From contig NC_134834.1 in assembly GCF_004210375.1 (NCBI RefSeq), positions 150,383,009 to 150,447,008 of the forward strand: a stretch of DNA of 64,000 nucleotides. Direction: 5' to 3'. The translations under genes were made by a program, and so were the position numbers. Source of the stretch: Tachypleus tridentatus (Eukaryota > Arthropoda > Merostomata > Xiphosura > Limulidae). Shown in pieces: positions 11,166 through 24,095 of the stretch; within the stretch, counting starts at the first letter, position 1; every line of letters begins with the position of its first letter. The notes under the pieces are model-generated. The model saw only the letters and a list, made by a program, of their open reading frames with translations, did no database searches and was not told where the DNA came from.

Positions 11166-13313
11166 TCTTGTTTACTGTGTACAGGTGATAAAAACTCAGG
11201 AGAATTTGGGAAAGTTTGAAAGAAGTTATTGTAAGCTCTTTGCAGAAGAGCTCAACTTTAAAGTGAAATGTCTTTTTTTATACAACCACAGACCTATAAC
11301 GTTAACAGAGATGTACCAACAGCTTTATGTCAGTACTTTACCGACCTTAGTATATTACAGTTTGTTTATACACACTCACAAACTTACAACTATAACACAA
11401 ATGTACCGACAGTTCTGTTGACTGTCGGATTCCACTTGTACTAAGAATCTTATAAGACCAAAAACGGTAACAAAGATCAGCAACCGATATGAAATAATTT
11501 ACCAAACAAATAAAGACAGTCTGTAACTAACAGCTGATTTTCTAGAAGTCAAGCATTAACAAGTGTCCAGTTTTTAGGTTCTGAAGTCTGTGTACACTTC
11601 ACGTAGTACTGAAAAATTAAAAAAAAAAGAGAGAGAGAGAGCTTTATACGTCGATTATAGAATCCTGTTTATCGGTGACCTAAACTACTAGATCTAACAG
11701 TGTCAAAATACCAAGCAAACAGCCCGATATGACTGGTATAACTTTATTTGTTGTACAGTTAAGACCACATAACTTTATATTTTTATTTCTAGCCTAGAAA
11801 CTACTACAGCTGACTTGCACGTACGTGGTTATATTTAGTAACGAACGTACAAGTCTCAAAGTTCTGATTGGTCGATAAACAACAAAGGACGATTTTCAAG
11901 TAGGAACAACATTGTTTAGCGAACAGAAAATCCATTCTATATTTGTTTCCACATTTCTTTCTCAAGACGTAACATTATATCAGAAAACCAATGTAGAAAA
12001 GTGGTTTTATATTCAGTTATATTTGCAGTGTACGTTAATAGGAATTTAAAACAATAAGTAGATATGGAAATATAGGCATATAATATTGTTTCGTAGCGAA
12101 GGCAGTAATGTCAGTAATGTCAAGCGTTTCAATATTAAGGACATTTCACAATGACGTAATCTTAATAATGAAATAAATATTTTACAAAAATAGCGGATAA
12201 GTAATGTAAGTATGAAGCTGACATCGTTAGCCTGAGGCCTTATTTTGTGTACGAGCAAACTATTAAGTAGCTTTGTTTATCATTAGGCCTTGTTAAGTTT
12301 TTAAAATAATTTGGATGGACGATCACATCACACTGACCAAGGTCATGTTCAAGTACACTTCATCTAATCGCGGATGTTTAATGTGGATATTATTTAATAT
12401 GAGTTAACAGTATTCATCTAATGGACTCCATAAATTCTTGTTGAGAGCAAGAATAAATAAATTTATAAACAACATTTGATGACTAATGTAAGAATATTGT
12501 CCCTAAATAACATGTAAAATGTAGACGTCAATTAGGCTTAAGGTTAACCCAACTGAAAACATTTCTTAGCTGAATATTTACTAATTTATGTTAGAATTAT
12601 AACTTCAATGATTTACTGAAACTAAGTGCTCTGTAAAAAGAATATATCGGAAAACCATTTCTACTTTAAAATTCTTTAATATCATTAACTATGTTATGAA
12701 AACGTAAGCAGTAGATATGCGTGATGAAATAACATCTCAACAAACTTGTGTTTTAAAACATACAGCAGAAAGTTTGTAAAAGTCAGATTAGAAGCCGTCA
12801 AATATTATCGAATAACGTCTGTCATTGTTACCAATCAAAGTGTTATGAAATGACAGTGTCTGATATTGTCTTTGTTCGATAACAAATTTCACATTGTTAT
12901 GTTCGCTTATCAATTACTCAAGAAACTGGGATGCATGTTCAAGGTAGCTAAAGATGGTAAGTGTTATATACGGTAGTCAAACTGATTATAAGACTACGTC
13001 TAATCTTTCATCCATTGTTTGTCATGAGAGTTCTGAAAAAAGTTGGTCAACGAAGGCACCGTTTTGATTCCCCGTCATTTTTATGATAAAGCCTGCTGCC
13101 AAAATGAAAAATCCAATTTCTTTGTTGATAAATTTGCCAATTTCAAAAATATCCATTTGAAGATGTAGAGACTGTCAGTGTCGTTCAAAAATTAAATCAT
13201 TAATCAACTTGCTTGGTTCTATTGTATTCACATAGTGATCGTTGCTATCAGACTTTGTTCTGTTTCACAAGAGAACTTACTCTGGCGTTTCAACATGAAT
13301 TCATTGACAGAAG
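11166..13313. other. No gene seen
   Basis: AT-rich DNA. A short (GA)n run lies at 11629-11641. Scattered short frames have no protein signature. Confidence 0.4.
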
Positions 13314-13880
13314 GTCCGGGATGGCTAAGTGGGTTAAGGGCCTGGCATGGCCTAGCGTGTTAAGGCGTGCGCTTCGTAATCTGAGGGTCACGGGTTCGCG
13401 CCCGAGTCGCGCCAAACATGCTCGCCCTCCCAGCCGTGGGGGCGTTATAATGTTACAGTCAATCCCACTTTTCGTTGGTAAAAGAGTAGCCCAAGAGTTG
13501 GCGATGGGTGGTGATGACTAGCTGCCTTCCCTCTGGTCTTACACTGCTAAATTAGGGACGGCTAGCACAGATAGCCCTCGAGTAGCTTTGTGCGAAATTC
13601 CAAAACAAACAAACAAACAAGCTAAGTGGGTTAAAGCGTTGAAATCGTAATCTGAGGGTCGCGAGTTAAAATCCCCATCGCACCAAACATGCTCGCCCTT
13701 TCAGCTTTGGGGGCGTTATAATGTCAATCCCACTATTTGTTGGTAAAAAGAGTAGCCCAAGTGTTGGCGGTGGGTGGTGATGACTAGTTGCCTTCCCTCT
13801 AGTTTTACACTACTAAATTAGGAGCGGCTAGCGCAGACAGCCCTCGTGTAGCTTTGCGCGAAATTCAAAAAACAAAGTAA
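13314..13880 (+). mobile_element. Family A SINE interrupted by a second SINE
   Basis: The host copy is split: its head start (CCGGGATGGCTAAGTGGG) lies at 13314-13338 and the remainder, from GCTAAGTGGGTTAAAGCG through the core and tail, runs 13621-13880. The inserted copy lies between them. The host B-box is diverged (GCGAGTTAAAATCCC). Confidence 0.85.
13339..13620 (+). mobile_element. Inserted family A SINE, nested in another SINE
   Basis: Complete plus-strand copy: head GGCCTGGCATGGCCTAGCG, B-box GGGTTCGCGCCCG, core with GTTGGTAAAAGAGTAGCCCA, tail ending (CAAA)n. It is bounded by a target-site duplication made of host SINE sequence, GCTAAGTGGGTTAAG at 13324-13338 and GCTAAGTGGGTTAAAG at 13621-13636, so its boundaries are certain to within a base or two. 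Confidence 0.9.
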
Positions 13881-15570
13881 CATTGATGGAAATGTATTCA
13901 AAGATTCAACCATAAAACTGGCTAAAGAATGGTTGTAGGTTCTGGTGTTAGAAGATAGAGGTCGCAATGAACAACCGTCCTTATGAAAATCCTTTTCTTC
14001 AAATTTTAAAAAGACCAAAAAAAAGAAAAAAGAAAAGCTTAATAAATGACTTCCTCGTGTTCTAAAATTCGTTTTTTTTTCAAACACTATCCTTTCACTG
14101 ATTTGGTTGAACCTGCAGATGTTTTTAAATATCCATCTTTATCTAAAGTTACAATACTGTTTCCATTATGGGAATTACAAAAACATAACAGTACCGTTTT
14201 TACTTAAATTCTTTTAACCTTTAAGTTATGTGAACTAAATGTTAGAACATTTTTTTGACAATTATAATTACCATAATAAATCGAGACTATACTTTTAATG
14301 TGAATTCTAATATGAAGAAACTATTGGACAGAGTTAGGCCTAATAGAGGAATTATTATTTTGTCTAATTTAAATTTTAAAATGATTATTTTAATGACATT
14401 CACTGGATTACCGTATTTTACACCTTATAACACCCACTTTTTTACTTTAAAAATAGGTTGAAATATCCCCATACATCTTCCAAGACAAAAGTGATGGGTT
14501 AAGGTAAGAGGTTAGCTTAGGATCTATTCAAAATGGCCTCTCACAACATAAAACATTTAACTAATATTGTCAATATACTCTAGAAAATGTGATGTATTTA
14601 ACTGTATTTACTCATTAGGTTGAAAGAAATTCAAGGCTACATTAAGGTGTTGGTTGATGAGTCAATAGTTTTTTCTTAAAATTGTCTTTCCAAAATTAGG
14701 TTGGGTATCCCACGATGTAGCGTCTTACAAGGCGTAAAATACGGTAACTGAACTGAGGGAAAGAAACTGTAAAATTTGAAAATAACGTTTACATTCATCC
14801 AAAAATGTACATTTGTGATTTATTACCAAAATATCTTCAGTGTAAATTTTTAGCATTTAAAAACGGAGTTAAGACGGGCTTACCGTAACGTTTTTAATGA
14901 TGTAGTCATTGACATGTTCTTGGGAAATATCAGATGTAACATTAATTCTATAATAAGATGAACTGGTAACCGCATTGTATATATAAAACCTCATTACGGT
15001 TAAAAATGTCTGTTTAAATTAACTACTTACAGCATGTATAGCCCATCCCGTATAAATCAACCACTACTAATATAATTTTAAAATTTATCCGTATAACTTA
15101 TAAAAGAAAGACAGAGCCGCCAAACGATATGACCCTGGTCTACTTAAACCGTGAGATTAATTTAGAATACACCAAAATTAAAAATACAACATGAAAAAGA
15201 CGCCCAGTTACTGAAGATAAATAATAACCAAATGTTTGTGTCTCCTGAGGATATTACAGAAATTTCTTTTTTCTTTTTTTTAGCAATTCCTAAAATTTCA
15301 TATCAACATATATCTGTCAGTGTTGGTATATATTGAACGATTGATCCGAGAAAAAACTTGATAAGAAATAAAACGTTCCTTTTTCTGAGGGAATCTCACA
15401 AAAAAGAAATGTGACTTCCTCAACTGATTGATGAAATATTAAGACGACAGGAATATGAAAGGTAAGAAACACATAAAGATATGAACATGTTTGAGTATAT
15501 GCTTCTTGTTGTTTAGTTTATATGTAAATATTTATTTATTTATGTTGGTGTTAAGTATATAGTTGAAGTT
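13881..15570. other. No gene seen
   Basis: AT-rich DNA. Frames such as 14255-14461 show no domain. No RNA gene or element recognised. Confidence 0.4.
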
Positions 15571-15573
15571 ATT

Positions 15574-16330
15574 GTACCATATACTGTGTTACAGTAAACC
15601 GTCCACATATATAGCACCTAGATATCCTGTGTTACAGTAAACCGTCAACATATATAGTACCTAGATATCTTGTGTTACAGTAAACCGTCAACATATATAG
15701 TACCTAGATATCCTGTGCTACAGTAAACCATCCACATATATAGTACCTAGATATCCTGTGTTACAGTAAACCGTCAACATATATAGTACCTAGATATCCT
15801 GTGTTACAGTAAACCGTCGACATATATAGTACCTAGATATCCTGTGTTACAGTAAACCGTCAACATATATAGTACCTAGATATCCTGTGTTACAGTAAAC
15901 CGTCAACATATATAGTACCTAGATATCCTGTGTTACAGTAAACCGTCAACATATATAGTATCTAGATATCCTGTGTTACAGTAAACCGTCAACATACATA
16001 TAGTACCCAGATATCCTGTGTTACAGTAAACCGTCAACATATATAGTACCTAGATATCCTGTGTTACAGTAAACCACCCACATATATAGTACCTAGATAT
16101 CCAGTGTTACAGTAAACCTTCCACATATATAGTACCTACATATCCTATGTTACAGTAAATCCTTAACATATATAGTACCTACATTTCCTATGTTACAGTA
16201 AACCTTCCACATATATAGTACCTACATATCCTATGTTACAGTAAATTCTTAACATATATAGTACCTACATATCCTGCGTTACAGTAAACCATCCATACAC
16301 ACATATATATATATATAGTTCTAGACATCC
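15574..16330. repeat. 43-bp tandem repeat, about 17 copies
   Basis: Unit ATATCCTGTGTTACAGTAAA, then CCGTCAACATATATAGTACC, then TAG. The central copies are almost identical. The right-hand copies drift (CCTTCCACATATATAG; TAAATCCTTAACATAT), and the array ends in a (TA)n tract. Homogeneous in the middle and diverged at the edge, as expected of an array evolving by unequal exchange. Confidence 0.93.
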
Positions 16331-16935
16331 TCAAGTATCACTTGACGTGTCACTGGTATCAACAAGGATATATCGATTCCATTAAAAGAAAACTGTTAAC
16401 TCATGTGAAATATTAGGCACATTAAACATCTACGATTTGATCAGGTGTACTTGAACATGACCTTAGTGAGAATGACATGGTCATCCATTCATATTATTTA
16501 AAACAAAACTCAGCAAGGGTTAATGATGAACAAGTCAGCTTCTTATATACAATATTTATGGCACATAACAATGTTATATCATAAAATTGTTTCAGTTACA
16601 AAGGTGCATAACAATATGATACATTGTAACATGTGCCCCCTATGTGGCACAGCGGCATATCTCAGGACTTCCAACAGATTCCGATACCTTTGATAGGCAG
16701 AGCACAGATAGCCCACTATGTAGCGCTAATGTTAAGTTTAACAAAACAATCATAGCACATAGATATGGAGTTAATTTAAATAATATGATTATATAACAAA
16801 ATATTAATTAAACGGAAAGTTTAAAATTTGAAGAAATATGAGAAGTTCAGTTTTATAAATTACAGATATAAATATTTTAAACTGATCGGAAAGATGTAGG
16901 AACATCGAACAATGCAGAAAATGAAAGAAAGATGT
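16331..16935. other. No gene; one SINE-like fragment
   Basis: 16637-16745 (TGCCCCCTATGTGGCACAGC to AGATAGCCCACTATGTAGC) resembles a diverged member of the second SINE family on the + strand. Nothing else is recognised. Confidence 0.4.
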
Positions 16936-17236
16936 AATTTATTGTATCTGTTTGTTTTTGTTGTTGTTGTTTTTAAATTTCGCGCAAAGCTACACGAGGA
17001 TTATCTGCGCTAGCCATCCCTAATTTAGCAGTGCAAGACTAGAGGGAAGGCAGCTAGTCATCACCACCAACTGCCAACTCTTGGGCTACTCTTTTACCAA
17101 CGAATAGCGGGATTGACCGTCACATTATAACGCCCCACGGCTGAAAGGACGAGCATATTTGGTGCGACGGGGATTCGAATCCGCGACCCTCAGATTACGA
17201 GTCGAACGCCTTAACCCACGTGGCCATTTATTATGT
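16936..17236 (-). mobile_element. tRNA-derived SINE (family A)
   Basis: Minus-strand copy from the (GTT)n tail at about 16951 through AATTTCGCGCAAAGCTACAC and the core to the reverse B-box GGATTCGAATCCGCG and TTAACCCACGTGGCC. ATTTATTGT before it and ATTTATTATGT after it look like the target-site duplication. Confidence 0.9.
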
Positions 17237-19515
17237 CAGTGATAACCAACAACGATTACTTTTCTACATCGTAGGTTCTATAATTTCCATTCTACTGTTT
17301 GATTTTAGTGCTAATACGGAGTGTCAATCGTATCTTTGCAAAGGCGAATTCAAGGGGGTCCTGCCCCCTTAAACTCTATATTGATCACATATTGTTTTCA
17401 GTTTTAATATATAATAAATTCGTTTTCTATCATTTAATTTTAAAAATATTTCCACAAAAATCTATTATATTTGATGTTTTTGTCGTTTTAATGACCATTT
17501 TATTAAAAACTCGTATCGATTTTAGCTTTCTAATTTATTGTACCAACTTTAAAAGTTTCTGCCAATCCCTGAGAGAGGGTAAACCTTGTTACACCACTGT
17601 GTATACCAATTATATTAAAGGCAAAAACATTCAGTGGAATTGCATTTTTACATATTCTATGTTTTCATATCTTTCATAAATAACTCTACTTTTCCACACC
17701 TAAGATACTTCAACACCTTCATTTTATATAAAAACCATAACATTAAAAACCAACTTCTATTTACTTACCTTAAAATTAATACGGCCACAAATTGAAATAT
17801 CCACAGCCTATTTCAGCAAACAACCAATGAGTTTAACTATAACATGTAGGGCATTAAGCGTAACTGTGACATACAGAGCTCATAAAGTTTGTGATATAGG
17901 ATTTCCACCCATGGGAAATCACTCTGTAAACTCCTATGAATGTTTATTTTCTCACTATAAGCTGTAGCGAACCGAGACGGCGACGCCTTTTTAACCTCGG
18001 TTTCTGTTTGATTCTATTTTCTCATATATTGATTTTTCTAAGCAACTTTCAACGGAAGGTTTATTTGCGAAGATGTTTTAGAACGAGTAAAAGTGAGAGG
18101 CTACAGATAAACAAGTTAATTTAGCATCACAAGTTCTAACCTTCACATGTCAAAACATGAAATAGTAATGATCTTAAAGCATATTAAGTTCACTTACAAG
18201 TGATAAGTGATATTTTAAAGGTAACAGCTTTTATAGTAGGTTTAAAGGAAGTATTTTTATTAACAAGTACAGTAGTGATTTACGTGTTGGGATGTGGTGG
18301 GATAAAAATGGCCGACGCATATTATGCATTACTCAGATCTCTCTTACAACAATGTAAGGGACTCTTATAGGCACCTTACTTGGGTTTTTGAGGTTTTCAA
18401 AAACTATTAAATCCTTCAGTTTACTCACAAATGTTAACAAACGATAAAACATAAATCTTAGTGTCATTAATTTCAATAAATATTAAACCAGTTCTCAATA
18501 TCAATAACAATATCGAGCAACAATTCGTAAACAAACTCGTTTTCAATATAAAGAGAGGCTTTTTTTAATATTTAGATCACGAAATTACATCTCATGTGAC
18601 TAGCTATTACCATACTTCTAGATAATCTTTCGTAATACATACAAATAAACTGAAAACCAACGTGATTAGTAAAAAGGTGGGCTATCGTTTCAATATAACT
18701 AAAAAATTCATACTTGAACATAACAGTAGAAGGAATAATAAATCAATGATATATAAAACCATAACGAAATAAATGAATAATTCGGTATCTCACAACAGTT
18801 CTAACCTAGTTTACTGCAATACGAATTACACAATAAGAAGTTAAGCCTAATATTACCATTCAGAGACATGGGGTAACGTTAGGCTTAACTTGTTTTTGAA
18901 GCCTCACTGAGAGAATCCTCCTATGCTATGGTAAAGAAGAAAAAAATGATTCATTTTATTACAGTTCGAAATGTAATTTTAAGATTAACCTTTTCAAAAA
19001 CATTCATAAAGAAAATTTACGCCAACTTTCTCAAATTAAAACTAAATCTCCAGTTTAACACAAAACTTAAAAGTGTAAGAGAAGAAGTTTTAACACAACT
19101 GTTAAAAGAAACTAACAAGGAAAAATACAAGGATTGAAACTTCCCGAAAATAAATTCGAACGTTTGGCAACATTTGAGGATTATAACTTTTTTTGAGAAT
19201 TAATACCATAAAGACTTAACCTTCAACAGAAATGTAGACGAAAAATTAGACAACTTTGTCAATCAGCACAGTATATTAAAATAAACAAACAAGCAAACTC
19301 ACATTGTAAAGAACATTAACAACAACCATCCAATGTCACAACAGTAAAACAAATTGATATAAAACAACCTTAAAGTTTTATTAATAAAATAATATCAAAC
19401 ACTCAGGCAATGCTCTATAGGCTCTTGTTCACTGGTAACCAAGACATTTCTATAGTTAAACAATCACAAAATTTTAAACACGTCTAGATTTATCGAGTTT
19501 TTCGTGCTGTTCAAC
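17237..19515. other. No gene seen
   Basis: The longest frame, 17299-17679 (126 codons), is rich in Ile, Phe and Lys as AT-rich random frames are. GGGGGTCCTGCCCCCTTAAA at 17354-17373 is a GC-rich inverted repeat seen at ends of some DNA transposons, but no partner end is clear. No supported feature. Confidence 0.35.
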
Positions 19516-19519
19516 AATG

Positions 19520-19745
19520 ACACTGCTATCAAATACACACACACTGCCTTATCCGACAAAACAGAAGGTTCTGTTCGACAGTGACACTACTATAAAACAC
19601 ACACGCACGCACACACACACTGCCTTATCCGACAAAACAGAGGGTTCTGTTCAACAATGACACTGCTATAAAACATACACACATAAACACTGCCTTATCT
19701 GACAAAACAGAAGTGTTTTTTTTTTTCAGTAATGTCACTGCTAAC
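19520..19745. repeat. Imperfect tandem repeat, about 75-bp unit, 3 copies
   Basis: CACTGCCTTATCCGACAAAA followed by CAGARGGTTCTGTTC, ACARTGACACTRCTAT and an (AC)n tract recurs at about 19543, 19620 and 19690. Length differences come from the variable (AC)n part. Confidence 0.75.
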
Positions 19746-19835
19746 AAACATATACATTCCCTTATATGAAAATTTACATTTAAAGTTACAAACCTGATAT
19801 TTTTTGCTGAATCATTGGCAGCAAAATACTACATG

Positions 19836-20085
19836 AAGCATGAAAAGATCCGTGTAATGTGTAAGTGTCAAAACATATGGATATGATGTGTAAACTAAAC
19901 TGTAAGTAGTATGGAAACAACATCGATGTGACGCGTAATTATTAGAAGTGTGTGAACCACATGTATGTAATGTTACTGTCAAAGTGTAAAAATACCCATG
20001 TAACGTGTTGCTGTTAGAAGTGTAAAAACAACAGTTATGTAACGTGTCGTTGTCAGAATGTGCCATACAATACCTACGTTACGTG
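19836..20085. repeat. Degenerate tandem repeat, units of about 36-44 bp
   Basis: ATGTAACGTGT-like words followed by TGTTAGAAGTGTAAAAACA-like words recur about six times. The array is old and diverged. A minus frame through it has no protein signature. Confidence 0.6.
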
Positions 20086-21110
20086 TAACAAATTAATCCC
20101 ATACTAAACCTGACATGGAAGACAAGTGATAAAACAAAGTCGATACATAATATATTCACGTGCATTAAGTAATTTAATTTATATACATCGCTACTGCCAG
20201 TTAACATTGTAATATATAATAGTGTGCACATATAATAATATATTTTCGTCATCATTATTCTTAGCGCACTCCCCCTTAGTTGTAAACCTGGACGATTATA
20301 GAGCTAAACTCGTATTTTGATTGCATAGTTGGAAAGAGAAATTGTGACGTAGAGACTCAATGTTTTTGGTTTTTTTATTGGCTATGGACTGCAGGTTCCT
20401 ATTCTTGGTGTAACTTCGATAAGTGTAACTGTAATACACAGCAGAGGGTGAGGGCAATCAAGAAATTAGTTATGCTCCTACGTCACAGGTTCTCTTTTTT
20501 TCAATTTTACCCTTCTTAAACAACACACTTAGATCTCTGTTAAATTATGCAGGTTTAAAGTTTGTAATGCAAAGTGGAGATTTGTACTTATTGTTAAAAA
20601 GATATTAAACATAGCGTGTTTTACTTTCGGCATTAAAATGTACACAGGGACACACTTAGGGAGAGGCTAGAGGGGGCTCAGCCCCAGGACCCACGGTTTT
20701 AATGGGGATCAATTGATAATTTTATTCTATGTAAAACAGAAGGATGTTAAAGGAAGAAACAACAAAAATTATTAGCCCCTGGGCCCTCACACCCTTAAAT
20801 CCGCCATTAATATATATATATATTCTGGAATAATAGGTCGTGTTTTGTTTAGTTTTAAATACTTAGTGGATCTCTGTTAAAAAACACAATTACAGTTGTT
20901 ACTTAATTCATACCAATATGTCACGCTAAGTGTCATGTGTCACAGATTAATATATTTAATTTCCTTTCTTCACACGCTACTGACACAACGCACGCTAAAC
21001 TACGTAAAATATGTTACAAACTTCCAACTAGTAAACGAAAGTGTTTATTCATTGCTTAGCAACACTGTGTTTCTCTCAGAAACATGATAATACAACAACA
21101 TGCTGTCTCT
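20086..21110. other. No gene; possible small repeat at 20638-20815
   Basis: 20638-20815 is richer in G and C, with GGGGGCTCAGCCCCAGGACC near its left end and GCCCCTGGGCCCTCACACCC near its right. These are partly complementary, as at the ends of short non-autonomous DNA transposons. I cannot fix its ends. The rest shows nothing. Confidence 0.35.
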
Positions 21111-21111
21111 G

Positions 21112-21595
21112 GTTGTTACTCATATTTTAAGATACCATGTTGTCTTTGGTGCTTTGTTATATTTTAAGAAAGTATGCAGTCTTTCGTGATTAGTCATATT
21201 TTAGAAAAGCATACTGTCTCTGGTGGTTAGTCATATTTTAAGAAAGCATGCAGTCTTTGGTGGTTAGTCATATTTTAAGATAGCATGCTGTTTCTGGTGG
21301 TTATTCATATTTTAGGAAAGCGTGCTGTCTCTGATAGTTAGTCATATTTTAAGATAGCATGCTGTCTTTGGTGGTTAGTCATATTTTAAGATAGCATGCT
21401 GTCTTTGGTGGTTAGTCATATTTTATGAAAGCATGCTGTCTCTTGTGGTTAGTCATATTTTTGGAAAGCATGCTTTCTCTGGTGGTTAGTCATATTTTAA
21501 GATAGAATGCTGTCTTTGGTGGTTAGTCATATTTTAAGATAGCATGCTGTCTTTGGTGGTTAGTCATATTTTAAGATAGCATGCTGTCTCTTTTG
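21112..21595. repeat. 37-bp tandem repeat, about 13 copies
   Basis: Unit GATAGCATGCTGTCTTTGG, then TGGTTAGTCATATTTTAA. Variants exchange GATAG with GAAAG and TCTTTGG with TCTCTGG between copies. Confidence 0.92.
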
Positions 21596-22470
21596 GTTTG
21601 TTTTGTTTTTAGAGTACCGTTATTTCGACAACTATGACATCTATTTTCACATGTACTTTATATCCACAACTATTGAACAGTTATACATACCACAGTCATT
21701 AATAAACTGTCAGGTCCACGAAGTGACTCTCTATCTACTGGTCACAACATTAAATAATAATGCGCACAAAAGTAAAACAAGGAAACTACAATAAAATGTG
21801 TTATCGGTCATGTGTTCAATATATTTACATAACGTTTTCCTCAGTACAAAACAACGAATGATTTTTGTTTCCATTATTTCTCTGCAGTTTTCTCGCGCTC
21901 TGAAACGTGCCTCAAAGAAATAATAACATCTGACGTAACTGTTCGAGTCTGACGTCACGATCAACGTCTCGCCAATAGTGGTATTTCAGTACACGGCATA
22001 GATGCGCCAGTTGCTATAAAATGTAACTGTTTATGTCTGAAACAATACCATAGAAACTACAGTAAACATAAACAGAGGAATATAAGAAACAACAGTTGAC
22101 GATATCATACAAACTACAATCAACAGAACAATACGAAATACAATTACTAACATTGGCATGGAAACTGCTATAAAAGGAAATTATTTGTAATCGATAGAAC
22201 AAAAATGAGTCGAACTCCAGGTTGTCTCTTCTCTTCTTCTTATCGTGAAAAGTTAACTTTATCTCTAGTTACATCTATCTTTATAAACAAAACACCATCA
22301 GTGGCTGTCTCCAAGCGATCCTGGTTGCTATGGTAACAGTCTTTCGCAGTAAATTAGATCCAAGTCTGTTAACACCCACGTGTCGTCACAAGAGAAGAAA
22401 CTATGTCTGGAAATTAGAGTAGATAACAAACCCTATCAGCCCTGTGTGACAGCTCTGACCGGCGGACTGA
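21596..22470. other. No gene seen
   Basis: 22010-22210 has loosely repeated words (GAAACTACAGTAAACA, AAACTACAATCAACA) but no clean period. No coding support. Confidence 0.35.
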
Positions 22471-22479
22471 TCTGAGTGA

Positions 22480-22577
22480 TATATAGGTTAGTATAAACAG
22501 TTATCAGTTGGTTTCCTTACGAGAGCAATAGGTAAGACCTAACATAGAAAACTAACAAGAGAACAGCCTAGTAGTAA
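22480..22577 (+). promoter_or_regulatory. Candidate TATA-plus-initiator promoter and first-exon donor
   Basis: TATATAG at 22480-22486 is followed 26 bp later by TCAGTT (A at 22506), the arthropod initiator consensus. Donor-like sites follow: AATAG/GTAAGA at 22532 and AGTA/GTAAGT at about 22573. Both LRR genes begin directly after an acceptor, so a non-coding upstream exon is expected somewhere. The next + strand coding exon is 10 kb away, so linking this site to gene 1 is speculation. Confidence 0.3.
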
Positions 22578-22789
22578 GTTTAATAATTAACGTTATATTC
22601 TAAACGGCGATTACACTTGAACAAGTAATCTCTTAGTAACTCATAACTTACCAGAACGACACTGGGGTACCGAAGTTTCATTATATAAAGTTTAGAACCG
22701 GCCCAGAGTGTATCAAAACTATATTAAATTGTACACCCAAAACTCTTTTATCACAGACACTGATAGTTATTTTAATTTTCACTTTCAAT

Positions 22790-22902
22790 AGTTCTTTTTT
22801 GTGTTTGTTTGTAGTTAAGGGCAACGTTAAACAATGGGCTATTTGTGCTATGCCCACCACGGGTATCGAACCTCGGTTTGCAACGTTATAAGTCCGCGTA
22901 TT
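22790..22902 (-). mobile_element. SINE fragment, second family (B)
   Basis: TTGTTTGTAGTTAAGGGCAA, then CAATGGGCTATTTGTGCTAT, then GGTATCGAACCTCGG (B-box-like in reverse) and TATAAGTCCGCG. This family differs from family A in its core and recurs several times in the window. Confidence 0.7.
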
Positions 22903-22992
22903 TAATATATTGTTGTTGGAGATCTGCAAGATTGGTGATTTGAGTGAAACGGCCGCCAGATGACGTTTGCAGTGACTTCACGTCGGAACGAG

Positions 22993-23112
22993 TGTGTGTG
23001 TTTTCTTATAGCATAGGCATATCGGGCTATCTGCTGAACCCACCGAGGGGAATCGAACCCCTGATTTTAGCGATGTAAATCCGTAGACTAACGCTGTACT
23101 AGCGGCGGGCGT
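22993..23112 (-). mobile_element. SINE, second family (B)
   Basis: TTTTCTTATAGCATAGGCAT, CGGGCTATCTGCTGAACCCA, then GGGAATCGAACCCCTGATTT (reverse B-box) and GTACTAGCGGCGGGC, a tRNA-like head in reverse. Shares its order of blocks with the copies at 45640 and 53150. Confidence 0.75.
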
Positions 23113-23955
23113 AGGAACGAACAAGCTTTATATATTAACTACGAATCTTAGAAACTACAGTGCAGATTTTGGAACATCCTGTACGAAGTCCAAACTTTCC
23201 TGAATAAAACATTAAGGTACGTCTGGTGACTCGTAGAAGACGATTATATGTTAATACATATTACTTTACAATTTCACGCAGTAAAATTAAATCGACCATT
23301 GCTATAAAACTCATATTTCTGAACGAAACACGTCATCCATTTTTGAAAATATTCTGTTTCAGATTGGTTAAAAGCAGAATATAAAAGCCATATTCAAACG
23401 TTCTGTGAGGGGCCTTGAAATGTTTTTGTGAAGGTTATTTAACCCTTAAACAGCGGGAATGTTGTAGACATCAGTATCAATTGATGATGGCCGCCGTTTA
23501 AGGATTAAACGTCAACCTTAAAACGTATATATATAAAGAAAACGCAGTAGATAAACTATTAAGTGTAGATATTGAATTGTGCCAGCGAAAGCAATTGAAT
23601 ATAAATAAATAAAAACATAGGTTCGGACAGCAACAGAGGATTTCAAAGCTACGCAAAACTGTATCACTAAATTACGTTTCTCTCGTTCCAAGAGGCTGGT
23701 GATTTGAAGAAAATGTGTGTCAATCCTTCTAGACCATCAGGTGACCAGAACAACAACCAACAACAACAGGAAGTAATGCTGAACCCTTTAAGACCATTAA
23801 GTGACATAAAAGTATTTAACACTCACACCTACAGTCCTGAAACTGAAATAACACAAAATGTTTAATAATAAGACTTCCATTCGTGAATCTTACAGAGCAG
23901 ATATAAAACTATATTTGAGTAAGATAAGACAAATAACCTGACGTAATATAAAATA
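23113..23955. other. No gene seen
   Basis: A TATAAAAG lies at about 23382 but no initiator or exon follows that I can support. (ATAT)n at 23528. Confidence 0.35.
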
Positions 23956-23959
23956 GAGA

Positions 23960-24095
23960 AGCTTACACAACAACAAAAAAATATATGTAACATAGCTTAC
24001 ACAGCAAAAAAAAAAATATGTAACATAGCTTACATACCAAAAAAAAATATATGTAACATAGCTTACATACCAAAAAAAGATACGTAACATTAAGA
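23960..24095. repeat. 36-bp tandem repeat, about 4 copies
   Basis: TATGTAACATAGCTTACAYA followed by an A-rich tract of variable length. A minus frame across it is a repeat artefact. Confidence 0.8.

Noticed and set aside
15574-16330. Possible CRISPR-like array
   Set aside because: Units are directly adjacent with no unique spacers, and the context is eukaryotic.
17299-17679. 126-codon + frame
   Set aside because: Ile/Phe/Lys-rich composition of random AT-rich DNA, no domain, no conserved motif.
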